Shown here piece after piece: positions 46,866 to 57,343 of a stretch of DNA of 64,000 bases. Numbering within the stretch: the stretch's first letter is position 1; each line of letters begins with the position of its first letter. Made by a program: the position numbers and the translations under genes. This DNA comes from Aliiroseovarius sediminilitoris (GTDB taxonomy: Bacteria > Pseudomonadota > Alphaproteobacteria > Rhodobacterales > Rhodobacteraceae): assembly GCF_900109955.1 (NCBI RefSeq), contig NZ_FOJB01000001.1, positions 1,798,001-1,862,000 on the forward strand, given 5' to 3'. The notes beneath the pieces are model-generated. The model did no database searches. It saw nothing but the letters and a program-made list of their open reading frames with translations, and was not told where the DNA came from.

Positions 46866-48425
46866 ATGACAGATCAGAGCCACGACCGCCTTCTTATCAT
46901 CGACTTCGGCAGCCAGGTGACGCAGCTTATTGCGCGGCGTCTGCGCGAGTTGAACGTCTATTGCGAAATCCACCCCTATCAGAACGTTACGATGGATTTC
47001 GTACGCGAAATGGCCCCGAAAGCGGTTATTCTGTCTGGCGGCCCCGACAGCGTCACCCGCGACGGCAGCCCCCGCGCCCCGCAAGAGATTTTCGATTACG
47101 GCGTGCCGATTCTGGGCATCTGCTATGGGCAGCAGACGATGATGACGCAGCTTGGCGGCAAGGTGGTCAGCGGCCATGGCACATCCGAGTTTGGCCGCGC
47201 CTACGTCACCCCTGAAGCCAAGTTGGATTTGCTGGATGGCTGGTTTGAACATGGGGTTGAACAGGTTTGGATGAGCCACGGCGATCATGTCTCTGAAATC
47301 GCACCGGGTTTTCAGGTTTACGGCACCTCGCCCAACGCGCCGTTCGCGATCACCGCCGACCCATCGCGACATTTCTATGCAGTTCAGTTCCATCCCGAAG
47401 TGCACCACACACCGAAGGGTGCAAAGCTGTATGAAAACTTCGTGAAGCTGGCCGGGTTCAAGGGCGACTGGACCATGGATGCCTATCGCGAAGAAGCGAT
47501 CCGGGTGATCCGCGAACAGGTCGGCGATAAAAAGGTCATCTGCGGCCTGTCCGGTGGCGTCGACAGTTCGGTTGCCGCCGTTCTGATCCACGAAGCGATT
47601 GGCGACCAGTTGACCTGCGTGTTCGTGGACCACGGCCTGCTGCGCAAGGGTGAGGCGGAAGAGGTCGTCACCATGTTCCGCGACCATTATAACATGCAGC
47701 TGATCCACGCAGACGAGCAGGAGTTGTTCCTGGGCGAGTTGGACGGGCAATCCGACCCGGAAACCAAACGCAAGATCATTGGCAGACTGTTCATTGACGT
47801 GTTCCAGAAACACGCCGACCAGATCGAGGGCGCAGAATTTCTGGCCCAAGGCACGCTCTACCCCGATGTTATTGAAAGCGTCAGCTTTTCGGGCGGGCCG
47901 TCGGTGACAATCAAATCACACCACAATGTAGGCGGGCTGCCTGAAAAGATGGGGCTGAAACTGGTCGAACCGCTGCGCGAGTTGTTCAAGGACGAAGTGC
48001 GCGCCTTGGGTCGTGAACTGGGCTTGCCCGACCATTTCATCGGTCGCCACCCCTTCCCCGGCCCCGGTCTTGCGATCCGCTGCCCCGGAGAAATCACTCG
48101 CGAAAAGCTGGACATCCTGCGCGAGGCCGACGCGGTCTATATCGACCAGATTCGCAAGCATGGCCTCTATGACGAAATCTGGCAGGCCTTCGTCGCCATC
48201 CTGCCCGTCCGCACCGTAGGTGTGATGGGCGATGGACGGACCTATGATTATGCCTGCGCCCTGCGCGCTGTGACCTCTGTCGATGGCATGACCGCAGATT
48301 ATTACCCGTTCAGCCATGATTTCCTGGGCGAGACCGCGACGCGGATCATCAACGAGGTCAAGGGCATCAACCGTGTGACCTATGATGTGACCTCGAAGCC
48401 ACCGGGTACGATTGAGTGGGAATAA
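46866..48425 (+). CDS. guaA: GMP synthase (glutamine-hydrolysing)
   Basis: Aminates XMP to GMP using glutamine and ATP. The 519-residue protein has the class I amidotransferase domain with nucleophile C86 in GICYGQQ and the His-Glu of FHPEVHH, then the ATP pyrophosphatase domain with LSGGVDSS near 220 and the C-terminal dimerisation domain ending KPPGTIEWE. Length matches the family. Confidence 0.97.
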   Translation: MTDQSHDRLLIIDFGSQVTQLIARRLRELNVYCEIHPYQNVTMDFVREMAPKAVILSGGPDSVTRDGSPRAPQEIFDYGVPILGICYGQQTMMTQLGGKVVSGHGTSEFGRAYVTPEAKLDLLDGWFEHGVEQVWMSHGDHVSEIAPGFQVYGTSPNAPFAITADPSRHFYAVQFHPEVHHTPKGAKLYENFVKLAGFKGDWTMDAYREEAIRVIREQVGDKKVICGLSGGVDSSVAAVLIHEAIGDQLTCVFVDHGLLRKGEAEEVVTMFRDHYNMQLIHADEQELFLGELDGQSDPETKRKIIGRLFIDVFQKHADQIEGAEFLAQGTLYPDVIESVSFSGGPSVTIKSHHNVGGLPEKMGLKLVEPLRELFKDEVRALGRELGLPDHFIGRHPFPGPGLAIRCPGEITREKLDILREADAVYIDQIRKHGLYDEIWQAFVAILPVRTVGVMGDGRTYDYACALRAVTSVDGMTADYYPFSHDFLGETATRIINEVKGINRVTYDVTSKPPGTIEWE

Positions 48426-48562
48426 GCGCCTGCCGCGTTTCTTCTGTCGCCAGCCCAATTTGACCCAAAGCGTTTCACCCGTTTGGGTGGTGATCCCCTT
48501 GTTCGACACCCTCTAAAGGTGTTAACTGCGACGAGGTATCGGCCATCGTGGGACCGTAAAGC

Positions 48563-49486
48563 ATGAAAGCAATCTTGGTGAGGGCGATCACCTTTTTCAC
48601 AGCACGTTTGCGGTTTCGTCCCGTAATTCTTGTGTTGCAGAAGCTCAATCAATTTCCGTTTGTATACCGCGCGGCGCGGTTTTTCGATCCGAATTACATC
48701 AGAAAAATAAGACCGTTCCGATACCAGCCCGCGGTTGCGCAGATCAACTGGCAGGGCACCAGGTTGTTGGTCGACCTCAATGACCATATCGGATTTCAAA
48801 GTTTCATACGAAACGAACCGTTTGAAATGACGGTCTATACGATGGCCCAAAACCTCGGCCTTTCAGGCGGCGACGTCATTTTGGACATCGGTGCCAACAT
48901 CGGAACCGCCAGCATTCCGATTTGTCGCGAACGTGGTTGCGAGCTTGCAGCGGTTGAGGCGTCGAAAGACACGGCGGCACAATTGCTCAGAAATATTTCG
49001 CTGAACGATGTGAAAGCCCATGTGGATGTGATTGCGCTTGGTTCTTCGTCAGGTGTTGGCGGGTTTCTGAAACTGCATCTGCGCGACGGGAACCGAGGTG
49101 CGAGTTCACTACATGAAGACTGGTCAACATCGGTTGGCGTTGACACTTTCGAATGGGTGCCCTGTCAATCGCTGGATGATTACGTGGCGCGGTCGCCGTT
49201 TGCGGACCGGATCAAGTTGATCAAGATTGATGTTGAAGGCGCGGAACTGGATGTCCTGCGCAGTGGGCGTACCTTCCTGTCCCGCAACACCGCGCCAATT
49301 CTATTGGAATATCGGATCGACGCCGGCGAAAAGACACGGAAAATGTTGCATCAGGTTCTGGACGACCTGGACGACAGCTATGAGGTGCACGCGCTGGACG
49401 AGGCTGGAAACAAGCATCCATTTGATCGCGACACAGCTTACGCGAACGTGCTTTTCGAACGGCGGACAAAGGACGCACGACCCTGA
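48563..49486 (+). CDS. FkbM-family methyltransferase
   Basis: A 307-residue SAM-dependent methyltransferase. The SAM-binding motif is VILDIGANIGTASIP near residue 107-121, and the family motif IKIDVEGAELDVLRSG is near 220. A basic N-terminus with an amphipathic segment precedes the domain. Substrate unknown; such enzymes often methylate sugars of surface or secreted molecules. It stands alone between guaA and an ABM gene. Confidence 0.85.
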   Translation: MKAILVRAITFFTARLRFRPVILVLQKLNQFPFVYRAARFFDPNYIRKIRPFRYQPAVAQINWQGTRLLVDLNDHIGFQSFIRNEPFEMTVYTMAQNLGLSGGDVILDIGANIGTASIPICRERGCELAAVEASKDTAAQLLRNISLNDVKAHVDVIALGSSSGVGGFLKLHLRDGNRGASSLHEDWSTSVGVDTFEWVPCQSLDDYVARSPFADRIKLIKIDVEGAELDVLRSGRTFLSRNTAPILLEYRIDAGEKTRKMLHQVLDDLDDSYEVHALDEAGNKHPFDRDTAYANVLFERRTKDARP

Positions 49487-49530
49487 GTGTTTCGGCTTTC
49501 AAAACCTAAATCGTCTGTTAACGTGCCGCC

Positions 49531-49815
49531 ATGCCTAAGATATTCCTGACCGGTTACATTGATGTTCCCGAAGCGCGACGTGCTTTGGCTCACGACGCGT
49601 TGCCCCAACACATCGCCTTGACCCGGGCGGAACCGGGCTGTCTTCGCTTCGACGTCACGGAAGATGAAACCAGTCCGGGTCGCTATCTTGTTTCTGAACT
49701 CTTTGACTCACGGGTCGATTTTGACGCCCATCAGATGCGCGCGGCCCAAAGCCCATGGGCTGCCGTCACCGCGGGCATTCCGCGTCACTACACCATTGAA
49801 GAGGTCTCAGCGTGA
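49531..49815 (+). CDS. ABM-domain protein, putative quinol monooxygenase
   Basis: A 94-residue single-domain protein with the ABM pattern: HIALTRAEPGCLRFDVTEDE at about 29-48 and YLVSELFDSRVDFDAHQ. Comparable in size to YgiN-type quinol monooxygenases, but substrate is unproven. Overlaps the next gene by 4 bases, so a functional link with the transporter is plausible. Confidence 0.75.
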   Translation: MPKIFLTGYIDVPEARRALAHDALPQHIALTRAEPGCLRFDVTEDETSPGRYLVSELFDSRVDFDAHQMRAAQSPWAAVTAGIPRHYTIEEVSA

Positions 49816-50681
49816 CACCCACCGTGCGTGCCGCATTTTGGATGACCGGCGCGATTGCCTCGTTTTCGGCGATGGCCATTGCAGGGCGCGCGGTCAGTCA
49901 CCAACTGGATACGTTCGAGCTGATGCTCTATCGATCCTGCGTAGGGTTTGTCATTGTTCTGACAATACTCATTGCACGCGGTCGGCAGAACGAAATCACG
50001 ATGCTCAATGCGCCGCTGCACGTGGTCCGAAACCTTGCCCATTTTGCGGGGCAGAATCTTTGGTTCTTCGCCCTGACAGCCATACCACTTGCACAAGTCT
50101 TTGCGTTGGAGTTCACTTCGCCCCTGTGGGTCGCGGCATTATCGCCGCTGGTGCTGGGCGAACGGCTGACCGTGATCCGGGCAATCAGCGCTGCGGTGGG
50201 CTTTGTCGGCATTGTAATCATAGCGCAGCCCGGTTCTGGCGCGGTGAACTCGGTGGGTCTTGGCGCGGCGGCACTGTCGGCGATCTGTTTTGCCTTTACG
50301 GCGATGCTCACCCGCCGGTTGACCCGGTCTGAAACGACATTGGCGATCCTTCTTTGGCTCACCTCAACGCAGTTGGTGTTCGGTATGGTAACAGCGGGGT
50401 ATGACGGGGACGTCACCCTGCCCAGCCTGGCAACCGCACCGTGGCTGGTTCTGATCGGCTGCGCCGGTCTTCTGGCGCATGCCTGCCTGACCACCGCCCT
50501 GTCGCTCGCCCCGGCCTCGGTGGTGATCCCCATCGACTTTACCCGCCTGCCCCTGATCGCACTGATTGGCGCGGTCTTTTATGACGAACCGATTGGTTGG
50601 GCACTCGTGCTGGGCGGGAGTCTGATTGTTGTGGCGAACCTTGCCAACATCCGCGCCGAGGCGACACCTCGCGCGTCCTAG
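49812..50681 (+). CDS. EamA/DMT-family transporter
   Basis: A 289-residue inner-membrane protein with ten predicted helices in two EamA repeats (first repeat about 5-135, second about 145-280; FTSPLWVAALSPLVLGERL marks the end of the first). Begins with a GTG overlapping the previous stop (GTGA). Substrate unknown; exporters of metabolites are common in this family. Confidence 0.88.
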   Translation: MTPTVRAAFWMTGAIASFSAMAIAGRAVSHQLDTFELMLYRSCVGFVIVLTILIARGRQNEITMLNAPLHVVRNLAHFAGQNLWFFALTAIPLAQVFALEFTSPLWVAALSPLVLGERLTVIRAISAAVGFVGIVIIAQPGSGAVNSVGLGAAALSAICFAFTAMLTRRLTRSETTLAILLWLTSTQLVFGMVTAGYDGDVTLPSLATAPWLVLIGCAGLLAHACLTTALSLAPASVVIPIDFTRLPLIALIGAVFYDEPIGWALVLGGSLIVVANLANIRAEATPRAS

Positions 50682-50756
50682 TTCACCCAATACAACTTAT
50701 GCAATAGCCGGTCGAAGCCGGATTTTCGCTTGAAACCGTGTCCTTTCCACATCGCT

Positions 50757-50766
50757 TAACCGGTTA
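50757..50766. promoter_or_regulatory. Palindrome upstream of the FadL-type gene
   Basis: TAACCGGTTA is a perfect 10-base palindrome about 120 bases before the start. The rest of the 200-base gap is AT-rich and gives no clear promoter. Confidence 0.25.
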
Positions 50767-50884
50767 TAAACGGCGCTGTGTTATGTGACCCAAGGTAACG
50801 ATTGACCAATATCAAGTGCGACAAATAGCCTTGCCCTAATGTAACATATCTAGTTCGGACAGTTTGTGGTTCACGGGAGGAATG

Positions 50885-51943
50885 ATGAACAAACTTACAC
50901 TCACAACCGCTGCGCTTTTCACCGCCGCAGCAACCACCGCTCAGGCGGGGATCGACAGGTCTGACCAGGACATCTCGATCCTGTTTGAAGAAGGCAACTA
51001 CCTGTCCTTCTCATATGCCAATGTCAGCCCGACCATCGAAGGTGTCGGTGCCGGCGTTTTTCCGATCAGCCAATCGGCGGTTGATTTTTCGATGTTTTCG
51101 CTGGGCTACAAGACCCAGTTGAACGATAACCTGAGCCTTGCGCTGATCTGGGACCAACCCTTTGGCGCAAGCATCCAATATATCGACGCCCCCCTTGCCC
51201 CTGGCATGGCGGAAGTCAAAAGCTCTGCCCTGACGGGAATTCTGCGCTATGAAATGGGCAACGGGTTCTCGGTTCACGGTGGTGTCCGCGCCCAGAAAGT
51301 ATCGGGCGAGATCATTTCAAGCCTTGGCGCCCTGAGTGCCGAAAGCGGCAACGAATGGGGTGGTCTGGTCGGTGTGGCATATGAGAAGCCTGAAATTGCT
51401 CTGCGTGTCGCCCTGACTTATTTCACTTCGGTTGACCACGCTCTGACTGGTTTCCGCGCCACGCCGTTTGGCGTGGACGCCGTGACTGGCTCCGTCACCA
51501 TGCCGGAGGCCTTCAACCTCGATTTCCAGACGGGCATTGCAGAAAACACGCTGGTGTTCGGCTCGATCCGTCATGCCATGTGGGATGGTATCTCGCTTGA
51601 CACGACCGGCCCGGCTTTCGGGGATGCAAACTGGGTGAACTTTGTTGAAGATATCACCTCGTACGAGTTGGGAATCGGTCGCCGTCTGAACGACAACTGG
51701 TCGGTTTCGCTGTCCGTCGGCTATGAGAATGGGATGGATACCGGTGCTACTTTCCTGGCCCCTGCCGGTGCATCGAAATCCGTTGCTCTTGGCGCGAAAT
51801 ACACCCAAGGCAACTACGATATCTCGGCCGGCGTTCAATACACCAAATTCGACAGCAAGACCGTCACATCCGGTGGCCTGCCCGTCGTCTATGACGGTGG
51901 CAGCGCCGTTGCCGTCGGCGTGAAAATGGGTCTGCGCTTCTAA
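50885..51943 (+). CDS. FadL/OmpP1-family outer membrane protein
   Basis: A 352-residue outer-membrane channel for hydrophobic molecules. Residues 1-20 are a signal peptide (MNKLTLTTAALFTAAATTAQA). The mature part alternates in the manner of beta strands, with NDNLSLALIWDQPFG (a FadL-type segment) and repeated strand endings, and terminates in an aromatic residue (MGLRF). It is shorter than E. coli FadL (446). ATG 50885 has GGAGG at 4 bases; 50882 is the alternative. Confidence 0.85.
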   Translation: MNKLTLTTAALFTAAATTAQAGIDRSDQDISILFEEGNYLSFSYANVSPTIEGVGAGVFPISQSAVDFSMFSLGYKTQLNDNLSLALIWDQPFGASIQYIDAPLAPGMAEVKSSALTGILRYEMGNGFSVHGGVRAQKVSGEIISSLGALSAESGNEWGGLVGVAYEKPEIALRVALTYFTSVDHALTGFRATPFGVDAVTGSVTMPEAFNLDFQTGIAENTLVFGSIRHAMWDGISLDTTGPAFGDANWVNFVEDITSYELGIGRRLNDNWSVSLSVGYENGMDTGATFLAPAGASKSVALGAKYTQGNYDISAGVQYTKFDSKTVTSGGLPVVYDGGSAVAVGVKMGLRF

Positions 51944-51971
51944 GCGACCCCTTGCGTCAGAAACACAGAAT

Positions 51972-52005
51972 GCCCCGTGCCGACCGCGCGGGGCGTTTTC
52001 ATTTT
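51972..52005 (+). terminator. Terminator after the FadL-type gene
   Basis: GCCCCG pairs with CGGGGC, extended by GC/GC, and is followed by GTTTTCATTTT, 29 bases after the stop. Confidence 0.75.
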
Positions 52006-52030
52006 CCCTTTCCGTCCCAATCTGATGCGA

Positions 52031-52077
52031 ACCATTTGACCCGCCCGCTTTCCCCGCTTACCAAGGGGCAAAATGGT
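52031..52077 (+). promoter_or_regulatory. Nested hairpin in the leader of the P-loop/metA pair
   Basis: ACCATTT (52031-52037) pairs with AAATGGT (52071-52077), enclosing CCCC (52052-52055) with GGGG (52065-52068). The outer stem ends at the likely ribosome binding site GGTGGA, so folding could affect translation of the gene at 52087. It does not match the SAM-II consensus I know. Confidence 0.4.
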
Positions 52078-52086
52078 GGATGCAAG

Positions 52087-52947
52087 ATGTTGTATCAAAA
52101 CGCACAGGAATGGATAGATGCCCCGCATAAGCGGGTGTTGTTCTTTGGCATGTCCGGGCTGGGCAAGACCTATCTTTCGACAATGCTGCGCGAACAGGGC
52201 GATTGGTTCCACTATTCCATCGATTACCGGATCGGCACCCGGTACATGGACGAATACATCACCGACAATCTGAAAACCGAGGCGATGAAAATCCCCTTTT
52301 TGCGCGAGCTTCTGCTGTCGGATTCGATCCGCATCGCACCCAAGGTAAGATTTGATCACCTGACCCCGGTTGCGACCTATCTGGGCAAACCGGGCGCGCC
52401 TGACAAAGGTGGCGTGCCAATCGAAGAATATCGCCGACGGCAAACGCAGTTTAGAACGGCGGAAACTGCCGCCCTGATGGACACCGGCCATTTCATCGAC
52501 CGGGCCGAAAACATCTATGGCTATCCCCATTTCATTTGCGACAGCGGCGGATCCATCTGCGAATGGATCGACCCGGCCCTGTGCGAAAACGATCCACTGA
52601 TTGCCGAACTCAGCCAGCACTGCCTTCTGGTCTGGCTCAGGGGGGACAAGGCTCATACCCGGCGACTGGTGGAACGCTTTGACCGCGCGCCCAAACCAAT
52701 GGCTTATCAACCGGAGTTTCTGGCGCGTATCTGGGAAGATTATTTGTTAAAAAACAGCGTCAAGGCCGACGATGTTGAACCCGACGATTTCATCCGTTGG
52801 ACCTATGCGCAGGCGCTTGCCCATCGCCAGCCACTCTATGAGCATATGGCGCGCTACGGTGTATCGCTCTGTGCCCATGACGTCGCTGCCATCAAGACCC
52901 CGGACGATTTCACGGCGATGATCGCTACGGCCATTGACGCCGCCTGA
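52087..52947 (+). CDS. P-loop ATPase-like protein encoded next to metA
   Basis: A 286-residue soluble protein with a Walker A motif GMSGLGKT at 21-28 and an Asp-rich segment [14 protein letters not shown] near 165 that may act as Walker B. It resembles small kinases or ATPases but no substrate can be named. Followed by metA after 47 bases in the same direction. The in-frame upstream extension to 51952 crosses a terminator and was rejected. Confidence 0.75.
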   Translation: MLYQNAQEWIDAPHKRVLFFGMSGLGKTYLSTMLREQGDWFHYSIDYRIGTRYMDEYITDNLKTEAMKIPFLRELLLSDSIRIAPKVRFDHLTPVATYLGKPGAPDKGGVPIEEYRRRQTQFRTAETAALMDTGHFIDRAENIYGYPHFICDSGGSICEWIDPALCENDPLIAELSQHCLLVWLRGDKAHTRRLVERFDRAPKPMAYQPEFLARIWEDYLLKNSVKADDVEPDDFIRWTYAQALAHRQPLYEHMARYGVSLCAHDVAAIKTPDDFTAMIATAIDAA

Positions 52948-52994
52948 TCCGACCTTATCTGACAGACTTCACCCGCAACCCAAGGACATGTGAC

Positions 52995-53933
52995 ATGCCG
53001 ATCAAGATACCTTCCTCCCTTCCCGCAGCGAATGTGCTGAAGGATGAGGGCGTGATGGTCATGTCCGAAGATCAGGCCGACAAGCAGGACATCCGTCCGA
53101 TGCGGATCGCTTTGCTGAACCTGATGCCCAAGAAGGTCGAAACGGAAACTCAGTTTGCACGATTGATCGGTGCCCATCCGTTGCAGATCGAACTGACGCT
53201 GCTGCGCCCGTCGGAACATACGTCGAAAACCACCAGCCAGGCCCATATCGGCGCGTTTTATCAACCGTGGGAGGACGTGCGCGATCAGAAGTTCGACGGG
53301 CTGATTATCACCGGCGCGCCGATTGAACACATGCCGTTCGAGGACGTGACCTATTGGGACGAGATCAGCCAGATCTTCGATTGGACCCAGACCAACGTGC
53401 ATTCGACCTTCGGTGTGTGCTGGGGCGGTATGGCGATGATCTATCACTTCCACAAGGTTAAGAAGCACATTCTGGACGCCAAGGCCTTCGGGTGTTTTCC
53501 GCAAAAGAACCTTGATCCCGCCTCGCCCTATCTGCGCGGCTTTTCCGATACTTGCGTCGTGCCGGTCAGCCGTTGGACCGAAATGCGGCAGGACGAGATT
53601 GATGCCACAGTCGGGTTGACCACGCTTTTGGGATCGGATGAGGTTGGGCCGTGTCTGGTCGAAGACACTGCGCATCGTGCGCTCTATATCTTCAATCATT
53701 TCGAATATGATACCGGCACACTGAAGGGCGAATATGACCGTGATGTCGCCAAGGGCGCGCCGATCAACGTGCCGATAAATTACTATCCCGGCAACGATCC
53801 CGGCAAACGCCCTGAAAACCGCTGGCGCAGCCACGCGCATCTGCTTTACGCCAACTGGATCAGCGAAATGTATCTGACCACGCCGTTTGACATCGACCAG
53901 ATCGGGGAAAGCAAGCAGGACCGCCGTAACTGA
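52995..53933 (+). CDS. metA: Homoserine O-acyltransferase MetA (acetyl-CoA type predicted)
   Basis: Activates homoserine for methionine synthesis. The 312-residue protein has catalytic C142 in TFGVCWGG and the acyl-specificity position at residue 111 occupied by Glu (GAPIEHMPF). In characterised MetA proteins Glu at 111 goes with acetyl-CoA and Gly with succinyl-CoA, so homoserine O-acetyltransferase activity is predicted although automated names say succinyltransferase. The H/E of the triad lie in FNHFEYD. Confidence 0.93.
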   Translation: MPIKIPSSLPAANVLKDEGVMVMSEDQADKQDIRPMRIALLNLMPKKVETETQFARLIGAHPLQIELTLLRPSEHTSKTTSQAHIGAFYQPWEDVRDQKFDGLIITGAPIEHMPFEDVTYWDEISQIFDWTQTNVHSTFGVCWGGMAMIYHFHKVKKHILDAKAFGCFPQKNLDPASPYLRGFSDTCVVPVSRWTEMRQDEIDATVGLTTLLGSDEVGPCLVEDTAHRALYIFNHFEYDTGTLKGEYDRDVAKGAPINVPINYYPGNDPGKRPENRWRSHAHLLYANWISEMYLTTPFDIDQIGESKQDRRN

Positions 53934-54007
53934 ACCAACCGATGCAGCCTGCCAATTGCCAACCCGCGGCCTTCGCCCCATAATGGCGTGAAATCAGGAG
54001 TTTGCGT

Positions 54008-54877
54008 ATGTCTTTGCCGTTCGATGGTGCCATCTCGAAATTCTTTCAAGAGACCGCGCCAGTTGCGGTCCAAAAGGCGATCACGGACGGCCGCAAGAAG
54101 GATATTCTGTCAGACAGCTATCCCTATCGCGCCCGCATGGACAAGGACATCTATCAGGCCGAGATTGAGGCCCTTCAGCTTGAACTGGTGAAGTTGCAGG
54201 CTGACGTGAAAGCCACGGGCAAGCGAGTCGTGGTCATCTTCGAAGGGCGCGATGCGGCGGGAAAAGGCGGCACGATCAAGCGATTTCGCGAGAACCTGAA
54301 CCCGCGCGTGGCGCATGTCGTGGCCCTGTCCAAACCGTCGGACCGCGAGGCGGGGGAATGGTATTTTCAACGCTACATCAGGCACTTGCCGACCGAAGGT
54401 GAGATAACTTTGTTCGATCGGTCCTGGTATAACCGCGCAGTGGTCGAGAAGGTTTTCGGCTTTTGCACCGATGCCGAGCGAGAAGCATTCTTTCGTCAAC
54501 TGCCCGAATTCGAGGACATGCTGGTCGACGAAGGCATTCATTTTGTCAAGATTTGGCTGAATGTCGGGCGTGCTGAACAGTTGCGCCGCTTCCTCGCCCG
54601 CGAAAAAGACCCTTTGAAACAGTGGAAACTCAGCTGGATCGACGTTGAAGGATTGAACCGCTGGGATGCCTATACCGACGCCATCCAGGAAACCTTTGAT
54701 CGCAGCCACCGCCCACGTGCGCCTTGGACCATCGTCCGGTCCGACGACAAGAAACGCGCGCGTCTTGCCGCGATACGCGCTGTCCTTCAAAACATTGATT
54801 ACACTGGTAAAGATTCGAACGTTGCCCATCCGCCTGACAGCACTATCAGCGGCGGGCCAGAGGTTTGGGATGGCTAA
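54008..54877 (+). CDS. ppk2: Polyphosphate kinase 2
   Basis: Uses polyphosphate to phosphorylate nucleoside diphosphates or the reverse. The 289-residue protein has Walker [11 protein letters not shown] at 80-89, the lid-region arginines and Walker [10 protein letters not shown] at 135-143. Length fits single-domain PPK2 class I. It overlaps the following tetR gene by 8 bases. Confidence 0.92.
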   Translation: MSLPFDGAISKFFQETAPVAVQKAITDGRKKDILSDSYPYRARMDKDIYQAEIEALQLELVKLQADVKATGKRVVVIFEGRDAAGKGGTIKRFRENLNPRVAHVVALSKPSDREAGEWYFQRYIRHLPTEGEITLFDRSWYNRAVVEKVFGFCTDAEREAFFRQLPEFEDMLVDEGIHFVKIWLNVGRAEQLRRFLAREKDPLKQWKLSWIDVEGLNRWDAYTDAIQETFDRSHRPRAPWTIVRSDDKKRARLAAIRAVLQNIDYTGKDSNVAHPPDSTISGGPEVWDG

Positions 54878-55487
54878 GCGCGGCTATCACCACGGGAACT
54901 TGCGGCAGGCGTTGGTCGATGCGGCGCTTGAACTGATCGAGGCGAAAGGCCCGACCGGCTTCACCTTGTCCGAAGCTGCCAAACAGGCGGGCGTCACGCC
55001 AGCCGCTGTTTATCGTCATTTCGCAGGGCGCGAAGATCTGATTGCCGAAGCCGCGCGTCAGGGGTATGAGATATTCGCCGATCTGATGGTCTATGCCTAT
55101 AACAAGGGCCAGCCCTCGGCACTGGCCAGTTTCGAGGCAACCGGCCGCGCCTATCTGGCCTTTGCGCGCAGGTATCCCGGTCACTATATCTCGATGTTCG
55201 AAAGCGGGATTTCGATCAACCATTCTGCCGATCTGGCCCGTGTCGCCGGGCGGGCGATGGGTGTTCTGGAAAATGCGGCGGAAAAACTGGCGGAAAACAT
55301 TCCCGAGGATAAACGCCCCCCATCGCGCATGGTCAGCGCGCATATCTGGGCGATGAGCCACGGGGTCGTCGAACTTTTCGGGCGTGGCAGCCCCGGCCAG
55401 AAAAGCCCCTTCCCGCCGGAAGAGCTGCTGGAAAGCGGGATCGGGATCTATCTGCGAGGGCTTGGTTTGATCCGGCCCGACGACTGA
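54870..55487 (+). CDS. TetR-family transcriptional regulator
   Basis: A 205-residue regulator with the N-terminal helix-turn-helix at about 20-60 ([26 protein letters not shown], partly quoted) and a helical C-terminal ligand domain. The start MAKRGYHHG overlaps ppk2. Ligand and targets unknown; translational coupling suggests it is expressed with ppk2. Confidence 0.88.
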   Translation: MAKRGYHHGNLRQALVDAALELIEAKGPTGFTLSEAAKQAGVTPAAVYRHFAGREDLIAEAARQGYEIFADLMVYAYNKGQPSALASFEATGRAYLAFARRYPGHYISMFESGISINHSADLARVAGRAMGVLENAAEKLAENIPEDKRPPSRMVSAHIWAMSHGVVELFGRGSPGQKSPFPPEELLESGIGIYLRGLGLIRPDD

Positions 55488-55502
55488 AGCGGGCCGGGTG
55501 GG

Positions 55503-56723
55503 TCAGACCAAAAGCCGGTGGCACAGTTCCAGCCCTTCGACCAGGCGATCCACCTCGTCCTTGGTGTTATATAGCCCAAACGACGCACGCGCCGTCGCGG
55601 ACACGCCCAGATGCGCCATCAAGGGCTTGGCGCAGTGGTGCCCTGCCCTGACGGCAATCCCTTTCTTGTCCAGAATGGTCGAGATGTCGTGGGCATGGGC
55701 CGCGCCTTCCATCGTCAGCGAGAATATCGCCGCCTTGCCCGGTGCCGTACCCTGCACGTTGACCCAGTTCAGCCCGGCGAGCCGTTCGGTTGCATAGCTG
55801 GCCAACGTCGCCTCGTGCGCAGCGATGTTCTTCATCCCCAAGTCCATCAGATACTCCAGCGCTGCACCCAGGCCGATGGTTTGCACAATACCCGGCGTGC
55901 CCGCTTCGAATTTCAGCGGAGGGGCGGCATAGGTGACGCATTCTTTCGTCACGTCATTGATCATGTCCCCGCCACCAAAGAAGGGTTGCATTTCTGCCTG
56001 ACGTTCAGAGCGAATATAGATCGCACCAGAACCGGACGGCCCATAGAGCTTGTGGCCGGTGATCGCATAGAAGTCGCACCCGATATCCTGCACGTCGACG
56101 GGCAAATGAACCGCCCCTTGCGACCCGTCTACAAGCACCGGAACACCCCGACGGCGGGCTTCGGAACAGATGGTCTTGACATCCACCACCGTGCCAAACA
56201 CGTTCGAACATTGGGTGATGGCTATCAGCCTGGTCCGGTCGGTGATCGCATCCAGCAGTTTTTGCGGGTCAAGTGATCCATCGGGTTCGGGATCGACCCA
56301 TTTCAGAACCACCCCCTGGCGTTCGCGCAGGAAATGCCATGGCACAATATTGGCGTGGTGTTCCAGAGTGGACAGGACAATCTCGTCTCCTGCCTGCATT
56401 CGTGGCGCTGCCCACGCATAGGACACAAGGTTGATGCCCTGAGTGGTGCCTGAATTGAAAATGATTTCCGACTCGGACCCGGCATTCAAGAACCGCGTGA
56501 CGGTGCCGCGCACCGCTTCGTATTTCTCGGTGGCGAGGTTGGACAGGAAATGCAGGCCGCGATGGACGTTGGAATATTCCTCGGCATAGGCACGCGTCAC
56601 GGTATCAATCACCACCTGTGGCTTCTGCGCCGAGGCGCCATTGTCCAGATAGGTCAGCGGTTGGCCGTTCACTTGCCGCGACAGGATCGGAAAATCGGCG
56701 CGGATTTTGTTGATATCGTACAT
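55503..56723 (-). CDS. sufS: Cysteine desulfurase SufS
   Basis: Mobilises sulfur from cysteine for Fe-S cluster assembly, in the cytoplasm. The 406-residue class V aminotransferase has PLP lysine K225 in ITGHKLYGPSG and active-site C364 in RAGHHCAKPL, the SufS-type (type II) context. Last gene of the suf cluster; convergent with tetR. A sulfur-acceptor gene (sufE or sufU) is not present in the window. Confidence 0.95.
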   Translation of the reverse strand: MYDINKIRADFPILSRQVNGQPLTYLDNGASAQKPQVVIDTVTRAYAEEYSNVHRGLHFLSNLATEKYEAVRGTVTRFLNAGSESEIIFNSGTTQGINLVSYAWAAPRMQAGDEIVLSTLEHHANIVPWHFLRERQGVVLKWVDPEPDGSLDPQKLLDAITDRTRLIAITQCSNVFGTVVDVKTICSEARRRGVPVLVDGSQGAVHLPVDVQDIGCDFYAITGHKLYGPSGSGAIYIRSERQAEMQPFFGGGDMINDVTKECVTYAAPPLKFEAGTPGIVQTIGLGAALEYLMDLGMKNIAAHEATLASYATERLAGLNWVNVQGTAPGKAAIFSLTMEGAAHAHDISTILDKKGIAVRAGHHCAKPLMAHLGVSATARASFGLYNTKDEVDRLVEGLELCHRLLV

Positions 56724-56737
56724 GGCGCGGGCTCCGG

Positions 56738-57340
56738 TCAGTTAGGGGCGGTGGGCATCGGCATCGGCTCGACCCCCAGCAGCACAAGCACGAAAGACAA
56801 GGCGAACACCGCAACGATCATGAACCCCAGGATCGAGGTGAAAACCAACCCGGTCGACCGAAAGCCGTGGCTTTCAGTGGTGAAATGGCTTAGCACCCAG
56901 AAGAACAAAACGACGGACACAATCATCAGGATCGCCGCCAGTCCTGGTGCAAAAAACGTCAGAACCAGCGTCAGTGCCTGCAACATCAGGAAGATAAACT
57001 CCATCCACACCACGGTGATGATGGCGTCTGACAAAGCTCCTTGCCCGCCAAACATTCGCCCGATTGCGAAGATCCCCCAAGCCAGACCGAACATGAACAC
57101 GGCTTCGATCACGCCCAGCAGAACCGGGCTGGACAATACGGTGCCCATCTGAGCGGGGTCCAGCGGATACATCATCCCCGCCAGCACGCCGAGTGCGGCG
57201 TTCACGACAACGACCAGCGCCAGCGCGGTCCAGAGGACCTCGCGCGGCAGATCCAGGTCGAACAGGTCGCGCGCGACCTTTCGCGGTTCGGGCACCGTTT
57301 GCAGCGCCATACCCAAAAGATAACCGGGATCAAACCGCAT
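56738..57340 (-). CDS. YIP1-family membrane protein
   Basis: A 200-residue protein with five to six hydrophobic helices and the YIP1 pattern: a short cytosolic N-terminus with PEPRKVARDLFDLDLP and VWMEFIFLMLQAL. Lies between the sufS and the second YIP1-like gene, 14 bases from sufS, so it is part of the suf transcript. Function unknown. Confidence 0.75.
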   Translation of the reverse strand: MRFDPGYLLGMALQTVPEPRKVARDLFDLDLPREVLWTALALVVVVNAALGVLAGMMYPLDPAQMGTVLSSPVLLGVIEAVFMFGLAWGIFAIGRMFGGQGALSDAIITVVWMEFIFLMLQALTLVLTFFAPGLAAILMIVSVVLFFWVLSHFTTESHGFRSTGLVFTSILGFMIVAVFALSFVLVLLGVEPMPMPTAPN

Positions 57341-57343
57341 GGA

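Noticed and set aside
46680-47849. Upstream extension of the MttB-like gene to 903 residues
   Set aside because: The extra part is antisense to guaA, and family similarity begins at MTEAPTRRGR.
52948-52994. SAM-II riboswitch directly before metA
   Set aside because: Only 47 bases with none of the conserved SAM-II elements.
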